A program made the translations under genes and the position numbers. The notes under the pieces are model-generated. The model worked only from the letters and a program-made list of their open reading frames with translations, was not told the origin of the DNA and did not search any database. Shown here piece by piece: positions 37,991 through 44,203 of a DNA stretch of 44,203 bases (its first letter is position 1; every line of letters begins with the position of its first letter). This DNA is from Anaerolineales bacterium (GTDB lineage: Bacteria; Chloroflexota; Anaerolineae; Anaerolineales; UBA11579), in NCBI GenBank assembly GCA_016935415.1, contig JAFGRA010000186.1:1-44203 (forward strand). The letters are read 5' to 3'.

Positions 37991-38785
37991 ATGGACGAAA
38001 TAGAGCAAACTTCATCGCATACCGAAGATTTCGAAGCCGAAGACGACGGCAGGTTATTGACATTCAAGGTAAACCGGTCGTTCTTCACCCTGATTACGAC
38101 AATCGTGGCCTTCGTGGCCGGAATTGGATTGGGCTTTGTATTTTGGGGACGCGGCGCAGCACCAGTTGCTACCGCCAACACCGCCGAGCAACCCGCTGCC
38201 GCAGCGGCCCAACCCGCACAACAAGCCGCCGCCACAGAAGGCCCGATCCCGCGCTACGATTTTCCCCTCGCCGAGGACGCGCCCATCTTGGGCAAAGCAG
38301 ACGCGCCGATCCAGATCATTGAATTCAGTGATTTTGAATGCCCCTATTGCCAGCGCCACTTCCAGGAAACCTACCCCCAACTACTGGCCGAATATGGCGA
38401 TGTGCTCCAATTGGCCTTCGTCGATTTCCCGTTAACCAGCATCCATCCCAATGCCTTCCCCGCTTCGGAAGCGGCGCACTGTGCTCAAGACCAGGGTGCT
38501 TTCTGGGATTATCACGATTTACTCTTCGAAGGTTCCCTCGGCTTGAGCCGCGAGGCCTACGAAGGCTATGCGGAAGAACTCGGACTGGACATGGGAGCAT
38601 TCACCGAATGCCTGGATGAAGGCACCCATACCCAAACCGTGCAGAACAATTTCGAAGCCGCCCGCACCTTGGGCGTGCAGTCAACCCCTACCTTCTTGAT
38701 AAACGGTATCCCGGTGGTCGGGGCGCAGCCTTTCGAGATTTTCCAACAAATCATCGAAGGCGAACTCAACGGCACCAACAACTAA
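37991..38785 (+). CDS. Membrane-anchored DsbA-like thioredoxin-fold protein
   Basis: N-terminal TM helix; FSDFECPYCQRHF; VQSTPTFLINGIPVVGAQPFEIF. Confidence 0.92.
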   Translation: MDEIEQTSSHTEDFEAEDDGRLLTFKVNRSFFTLITTIVAFVAGIGLGFVFWGRGAAPVATANTAEQPAAAAAQPAQQAAATEGPIPRYDFPLAEDAPILGKADAPIQIIEFSDFECPYCQRHFQETYPQLLAEYGDVLQLAFVDFPLTSIHPNAFPASEAAHCAQDQGAFWDYHDLLFEGSLGLSREAYEGYAEELGLDMGAFTECLDEGTHTQTVQNNFEAARTLGVQSTPTFLINGIPVVGAQPFEIFQQIIEGELNGTNN

Positions 38786-38802
38786 TCTAATATTTGCGAA
38801 TC

Positions 38803-38837
38803 GAAACCGGCTGGCTAACGCCAGCCGGTTTTTTTAT
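38803..38837 (+). terminator. Intrinsic terminator
   Basis: AACCGGCTGGC-TAAC-GCCAGCCGGTTTTTTTA. Confidence 0.9.
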
Positions 38838-39172
38838 TGCGGGTCTTCGTTGTGAGCGCCACCCTCTATTGGGATAATTTCATCCTCAGTAGGGTTGACA
38901 ATAATACTAAAGACTATTGCATAAAATACTGCACTCAAAACCACCAGTACGTAAACTATGCCAAAATATTCCACCTCGAGTAGAGGCACCTTGCCCAACC
39001 CAACCAGAAAACCAATAACAAACGCAACCAGAGTAGGTATTACCAGGATAATCCCGGTAACACGTGCGCGCCATCCCTCAAGCTTGATTTTTCTCGTCAA
39101 CTGAAATTTTCCAGTACACAATGCATATATACCTACAAAAAAGATTGCGATATCGATCATTTTCCAGAGCAT
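38834..39172 (-). CDS. Small membrane protein of unknown function
   Basis: Three hydrophobic segments; ATG at 39172 with GGAGG SD. Confidence 0.65.
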   Translation of the reverse strand: MLWKMIDIAIFFVGIYALCTGKFQLTRKIKLEGWRARVTGIILVIPTLVAFVIGFLVGLGKVPLLEVEYFGIVYVLVVLSAVFYAIVFSIIVNPTEDEIIPIEGGAHNEDPQ

Positions 39173-39190
39173 ACTTCCCTCCGAAATCAC

Positions 39191-40495
39191 CTAGAACAAA
39201 ATCGGGATCGCCAGGATCAGGAAGGTCGTCCAGGCCAGGTAGGCGACTGCCGCCACCTTGAAGCTCTGGTGCAGGGCGGGCAGCCAATCCGCTTTCCCGG
39301 CGCGCAGCACACTGACCAGCAGATATATCAGAATGCCGATATTGATGCTGTTCCAGCCAATGATGGTCAGGCGGTTCTGGGTGATGCCGCCCTCCACCGT
39401 GCGGTACACGGTGGCCGACATGGCGTACAGACTGACCACGATCACCAATACGGTCAGCACGATGATGCCGGTGCGCAGCCATTTCTGGACACGCGCCGAG
39501 AGGCCTTCCAGCGAGATCGGGGTAACCCCTACCAGCAGCCCCATGATGGCAAACAGCATCAAGTTGTAGATAATAAGCACATCGCGGTTCTTGAACGGCT
39601 CCGAGAAATTGAAGGGGATGAACCCCAGGTAGATCAGGCCAACCAGAATGGTAGGCAGCAACATGAAACGCGGCACGGTCGCCACCAGGCGGCTGATGCC
39701 GCGCTCGAAGTCTTGTTCGAGCGGGCTTGCCTTCGGATCATAGCCGATCGCCACCGCGATGACGGCAATCACCCCGGCCCCGCCGGCAAAGCCCAGTCGC
39801 ATGATCTCATCGGAAATCTCGACGTTTAATGCATCAAATAGGCCAAATGTGATCCCAATGAAAATATACACCGCCCCCAGGAAAAGCCCGCCGGTCACCA
39901 CCGCCTCGATGGATTTATGTAAGAAGGCATACAGCGCTTTAGCATCCGGCCGCCAGCCCAGAAGCGCAGCCCCCACCCCAATCCAGGTCAGCAAGGGCAG
40001 GTGAGCCGCCATCGATTGGCGATAGTGCTGATCCCAGGGCGAATTGGCGAACACATATGCCACCGCCGCCGTGATCACACTGCCAACAATCACGGCTTTC
40101 AGCGTATCTTTGCGGGTGGTCAACGCAAAATAGACGATCATGAGTAGGCCGACAATCGGCGCCCACAGCAAACCGAAGTAGGGCATGAACGGCCTGACAT
40201 CAGCAAATTCAAGGTCCGGGTCCGAAACGATCCACAACAAAAGCCCGGAGATCAGGCTGATCGGCACCACCAGCCCCCAGTTGACGATGCGCTGCTTGAC
40301 GACTTCGATACCTTCCAGGGCCAGCAGGCGGTAGTGCCAGGCCGCGAACAGTAAGCTGTCCGCCTCCTGGGCATAAGCCGCCGCCACCCCCGCGCCGAAT
40401 TGGTCAGCCTCGCCCGCCTTTCGAGCGGCTTGATATAAATTTTCTAATACTTGGGGATCAGTGCGAGCAGCAAGGATTTTAGTCTGATAATCCAA
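39191..40495 (-). CDS. Multi-pass membrane protein of unknown function
   Basis: About ten hydrophobic segments in a 434-aa ORF after a soluble N-terminus. Confidence 0.75.
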   Translation of the reverse strand: MDYQTKILAARTDPQVLENLYQAARKAGEADQFGAGVAAAYAQEADSLLFAAWHYRLLALEGIEVVKQRIVNWGLVVPISLISGLLLWIVSDPDLEFADVRPFMPYFGLLWAPIVGLLMIVYFALTTRKDTLKAVIVGSVITAAVAYVFANSPWDQHYRQSMAAHLPLLTWIGVGAALLGWRPDAKALYAFLHKSIEAVVTGGLFLGAVYIFIGITFGLFDALNVEISDEIMRLGFAGGAGVIAVIAVAIGYDPKASPLEQDFERGISRLVATVPRFMLLPTILVGLIYLGFIPFNFSEPFKNRDVLIIYNLMLFAIMGLLVGVTPISLEGLSARVQKWLRTGIIVLTVLVIVVSLYAMSATVYRTVEGGITQNRLTIIGWNSINIGILIYLLVSVLRAGKADWLPALHQSFKVAAVAYLAWTTFLILAIPILF

Positions 40496-40640
40496 TTTCC
40501 ACCTCCACTACAAGCCGATACAATACTTCTATTATACCGTTAGCGGGGCAAACGCAAACAGCCTGTAGATAGTTTCTACCGGCTGTCTCAAATGAGATTT
40601 TATCTCCGTGCAAAATTGACGAAGAATTTTTCGTTGACTT

Positions 40641-40949
40641 CTAACTTGGTGGAGGCAGCGGATCGTCCATATCAGGCAAATCCACAACAGCACTTTCAGC
40701 CGGTTTCTGGCGCAAGGTTAGCACCCCCACCACCACCGGCACGACCATGAATAACAGGCCAACACACAAAGCCACAATGCCTACCCAGATGGGGGTTTGC
40801 CCAGAAGAAGAGAAATCGCCAAACTCACTCGTATACGTTCCTAAACCCGCAGCAGTCAGGCCACCATACAAGCAGGCGCAAATGCCGGGACAGCCGCACA
40901 GCAAAACTGCTACAACTGTGAGAATGATCGCCGTCGTTCGATTTTCCAT
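40641..40949 (-). CDS. Small Cys-rich two-TM membrane protein of unknown function
   Basis: AGGAGG SD; LLCGCPGICACLYGG and a second TM. Confidence 0.65.
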   Translation of the reverse strand: MENRTTAIILTVVAVLLCGCPGICACLYGGLTAAGLGTYTSEFGDFSSSGQTPIWVGIVALCVGLLFMVVPVVVGVLTLRQKPAESAVVDLPDMDDPLPPPS

Positions 40950-41007
40950 TGCAACAACCTCCTAAATAGTAATTTATATTGCTTGAATTTACAAAATGCA
41001 ACAATTC

Positions 41008-42951
41008 TTACTTATAATTCTCGATCTCAATCGGCTCGATCTCGTCAGCCGGTTCGAAGCCAAAGATGCGGCCATAGAAATACAGCTCCCCTTCCAAAGC
41101 ACGCTCGACGTTCTCGGCGATGCGGAAGCCGTGCTGTTCACCCTCGAAGGGTACGTAGGCCACCGGTACGCCCTTCTGCCGCAGGGCAGCCACCATCATC
41201 TCGGCCTGATTGGGCGGCACAACTTTGTCATCCAAACCCTGGAAGAAGATTACCGGCGTATTGAGCTTGTCGGTATTTTGCAGCGGCGAACGCGCATCGT
41301 ACAGTTCTTTGGCTTCCGGGTACGGCCCCACGAGGCTGTCCATGTAGTGTGCCTCGAACTTGTGGGTTTCCAGCGCCAGGGCGGTGATGTCGCTCACGCC
41401 ATAGTGGCTGGCACCGGCGCTGAACACATCGCTGAAGGTCAGCGCACACAGGGTCGTATACCCCCCGGCGCTGCCGCCGGTAATTGCCAGGCGGTCGCCA
41501 TCCACGTCGCCGCGTTCGACCAGATACTTCGCCCCATTCACACTGTCGTCCAGATCGACCACACCCCACTGCCCGTACAGGCGCTCCCGGAATTCACGGC
41601 CGTATCCGGTGCTGCCGCCGTAGTTGAGGTCCAGCACGGCAATGCCGCGGCTGGGGAAGTATTGCAAATCGAAGAGCAATTGCGTGCTCGTCGCCGCGGT
41701 TGGCCCGCCGTGGATCATAATCAACAGCGGCGGTTTCTCTCCAGCCGGGGCTTCGTAATCAGCGTTCTGCGGCGGGTAATACAGGCCATAGGCCGTTTTC
41801 CCACCAGTTGTGGGAAACTCAATTGACTCGGGCACCGATAGGTAACCGGCATCCACCTGTTCGCCATCTTCTTCGCGGAGCACTTCATATTCATCGCTGC
41901 CCAGGTCGACCAGGATCACGGTGGTTGAACGTTGAGAAGAACCGGCCACCACAACCATTTTATCGCCGACCACGTCGGGATATTCGAAGAAAGTGTAGGG
42001 GGTTTCAATTGTATGCAACGCGCCGCTTTCGACATCCAATGTGGCGATCTGCCAGATGCCATCCTGCGTATACATGCAGGCAATTGTTTCAGCGGAGACA
42101 AAGTTGTAGGTTTTGTAGCCAAACACCCACTGTGGCACCGCAAATTCAGCTTCCATCAACAAAACTGGTTCGACTTGCGCACCATCCCAGCGGTAGAAGT
42201 TCCACCAGTTGCTGCGGTCGGAGACGAAGTACAGCCTGCCGTCCGGCGACCATTCGGGCTGGAAGATCGCTTCGGTTTTACCCCCAGCAACAAACTGCGG
42301 TTCGCCCAGCGAGCCATCCGGTTGGAACTCGGCCACGTACACTTCGGTGCCATCCCAGGGCATGTTGGGGTGGTTCCAGGTGATCCAAGATAATTTACTG
42401 CCATCCGGGCTGAGGCGCGGGTTGGCGTAGAAATCGTTACCTGCTGCCAAGACCTGCACGACCTCCCCGGTGACCAGGTCGATGCTGGCCAGCAAATTTT
42501 GCGCCTCGCGGTCACCGGCGCGATGGTCTTCCATTACACAGTGCAGGCGCAGCCGCTTGCGGTCGACAACCAGATCAGCATAGCGCACATTGATTTCCGG
42601 GGTCAGCGGGACCGGCTCGCCGCCCGGTTCCAGGCGGAAAATGCGCTGGTCAGGGAAATTGACGAAATACATCACCCCTTCGGAAACGGTGAAGGAAGTG
42701 CCGCCATATTCGTGGACTCGCGTGCGCACGTTGTAAGGGGCAGGGTTGACGTCCGTAGTTTTGCCATCCGGGGTGCGACGCACAATCACATAGCGCCCCT
42801 TTTCTACCGGGCGGATCTCACGCCAGTATACATCTTCACCATCCACAACCGTGCCGCCAAATTTAAACTTGGTGCCACCTTTGGTCACCACCAGCCGGGT
42901 GGTGATCGGCGATTTCCAGGAACCATAGGGGGCAATCTTCTTTTCAGCCAT
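41008..42951 (-). CDS. S9-family prolyl oligopeptidase/acylaminoacyl-peptidase-like protein
   Basis: WSPDGRLYFVSDRS propeller repeats; MIHGGPTAATS; GGSAGGYTTLCAL nucleophile; late GEQHGFR His. Confidence 0.92.
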   Translation of the reverse strand: MAEKKIAPYGSWKSPITTRLVVTKGGTKFKFGGTVVDGEDVYWREIRPVEKGRYVIVRRTPDGKTTDVNPAPYNVRTRVHEYGGTSFTVSEGVMYFVNFPDQRIFRLEPGGEPVPLTPEINVRYADLVVDRKRLRLHCVMEDHRAGDREAQNLLASIDLVTGEVVQVLAAGNDFYANPRLSPDGSKLSWITWNHPNMPWDGTEVYVAEFQPDGSLGEPQFVAGGKTEAIFQPEWSPDGRLYFVSDRSNWWNFYRWDGAQVEPVLLMEAEFAVPQWVFGYKTYNFVSAETIACMYTQDGIWQIATLDVESGALHTIETPYTFFEYPDVVGDKMVVVAGSSQRSTTVILVDLGSDEYEVLREEDGEQVDAGYLSVPESIEFPTTGGKTAYGLYYPPQNADYEAPAGEKPPLLIMIHGGPTAATSTQLLFDLQYFPSRGIAVLDLNYGGSTGYGREFRERLYGQWGVVDLDDSVNGAKYLVERGDVDGDRLAITGGSAGGYTTLCALTFSDVFSAGASHYGVSDITALALETHKFEAHYMDSLVGPYPEAKELYDARSPLQNTDKLNTPVIFFQGLDDKVVPPNQAEMMVAALRQKGVPVAYVPFEGEQHGFRIAENVERALEGELYFYGRIFGFEPADEIEPIEIENYK

Positions 42952-42959
42952 GCAATCTC

Positions 42960-44201
42960 CTACATACGTAGCTTGGCATTCAGTTCATTTTCCAGGCGGC
43001 GGACAATCTTGGCGCGCTGCTTGGCAACTTCCTTATCGGTCAGGGTGCGGTCGGGGTCCTGGTAAGTGATGCTGTAAGCCAGGCTTTTCTTGCCCTTGCC
43101 GATCTGTTCGCCGCGGTAGACATCAAATAATTGTACACCTGTTACCAACTTACCGCCGGTTTGCAGGATCAGTTCTTCCACCTGCACGGCGGGCAGTGTT
43201 TCGTCTACTACCACAGCCAGGTCTTCCAGCACCGGCGGGTAGGCAGCCACATCGCTGACCTCGTAACGTTCGGGGATCACTTCCAGGATGGTCTCGAGGT
43301 AGAAATCACCGGCCTGCACGGGTGCGCCGAAGTTATATTGTTCTTGCACCAGCGGGTGCAGTTCACCGATTACGCCGAGTTGTTTATCACCCAGCATGAC
43401 GCGCGCACACTTGCCGGGGTGATAGATCGGGTTCTCACACAGTTCGTAGCGCGCCCCCTGAATGTGCAAGCCATCCAGCAATGTTTCGACTACACCCTTA
43501 AGATCGTAGAAATCCATCGCAGTATCATCGGCACCCTGCCAGGTCGGCAGCTCGCGCGGGCCGGCCAATGCCAGCGACAGGCGGGTGAACTCATCCGGCA
43601 GGCTGCCCGACTCCGATGAAAGGAAGATCGGGCCGATCTCGAACACGGCGATATGCGGGCGAATGCGGGTGTTAGCCTCGACGATTTCAAGCACGCTGGC
43701 CAGTACGCTCTTGCGCAGCTTGGCGCGGTCGGGCGCCATCGGATTCGCCAACTCGATATAGGGACGGTCATCCGCGGGCACGTCAGGGGGCAGCAGGCGC
43801 TGCTCACGCTCCGGCGCGGTCATGCGGTAGTTGATGATTTCCTGCATTCCCAGGCTGGCAAGGATATCGCGGATGCGTTCTTCAGTATCAAGTGAAGGGT
43901 TATTGCGCTGCGGGGGCAGGGCATCTTCCATCAACGTTTCGGGAATATTCTCGTAGCCGTAAATGCGGGCAACTTCTTCCATCAGGTCGGCCTTACCAAT
44001 CACGCCTTCATCAATATCAAGGCGATGATCGGGCACGGTGGCAGTCAGCGATTCACCGTCGACCTCCACTGCGAACTCCAGACGGCGCAGGATGTCGGCC
44101 ATCTGCTCGACGGTCAGGTCGATGCCCAGCCAGCGACGGGCATCAGCCGGGGTAACGGTCACACTAGGGTCCTGGTGATGCAGCGGGTACTCGTCGACCA
44201 A
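42960..44201 (-). CDS. pheT: Phenylalanyl-tRNA synthetase beta subunit, C-terminal part (continues beyond the window)
   Basis: LLGD-like B5 region, MEEVARIYGYENIPE, C-terminal anticodon-binding FDVYRGEQIGKGKKSLAYSITYQDPDRTLTDKEV. Confidence 0.93.
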   Translation of the reverse strand: MVDEYPLHHQDPSVTVTPADARRWLGIDLTVEQMADILRRLEFAVEVDGESLTATVPDHRLDIDEGVIGKADLMEEVARIYGYENIPETLMEDALPPQRNNPSLDTEERIRDILASLGMQEIINYRMTAPEREQRLLPPDVPADDRPYIELANPMAPDRAKLRKSVLASVLEIVEANTRIRPHIAVFEIGPIFLSSESGSLPDEFTRLSLALAGPRELPTWQGADDTAMDFYDLKGVVETLLDGLHIQGARYELCENPIYHPGKCARVMLGDKQLGVIGELHPLVQEQYNFGAPVQAGDFYLETILEVIPERYEVSDVAAYPPVLEDLAVVVDETLPAVQVEELILQTGGKLVTGVQLFDVYRGEQIGKGKKSLAYSITYQDPDRTLTDKEVAKQRAKIVRRLENELNAKLRM

Positions 44202-44203
44202 CC

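Noticed and set aside
1-44203. CRISPR arrays, transposases, tRNA/rRNA genes, defence islands
   Set aside because: No regularly spaced direct repeats, no transposase or nuclease/defence motifs, and no recognisable tRNA or rRNA sequence in the intergenic regions I read; short RNAs could still be missed by eye.

Overview
The 44.2 kb window is gene-dense and chromosomal. Its style (Thr/Pro-rich lipoprotein linkers, GAF/PAS kinases, LuxR-NB-ARC regulator, compact TATAAT promoters) suggests a Chloroflexota/Anaerolineae-like bacterium; that placement is inference. About 30 protein genes are supported, including nitroreductase, STPK next to an FHA-wHTH regulator, aspartokinase/threonine synthase operon, two pseudo-receiver histidine kinases, DnaJ-HtrA, RsgA-MFS, gyrA, rpoC, S41 peptidase, trpS, S9 peptidase and partial pheT. 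I saw no CRISPR array, transposon or tRNA/rRNA gene. The most interesting items are: (1) a hidden SelW/Rdx-type selenoprotein gene at 33935-34195(-), with in-frame UGA in a CxxU motif and a SECIS-like hairpin 21 nt downstream; the ORF track truncates it, and it is translationally coupled to a TrpRS carrying an Fe-S-type Cys motif; (2) a HAD-like protein with motif order III-IV-I-II, i.e. an apparent circular permutation, coupled between aspartokinase and threonine synthase; (3) a leader-peptide and tandem terminator/anti-terminator region upstream of a small ORF, rsgA and an MFS transporter; (4) a stand-alone rpoC (no rpoB) with a perfect consensus promoter and a structured leader containing an early terminator-like hairpin. 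All calls are by eye; no database search was run.
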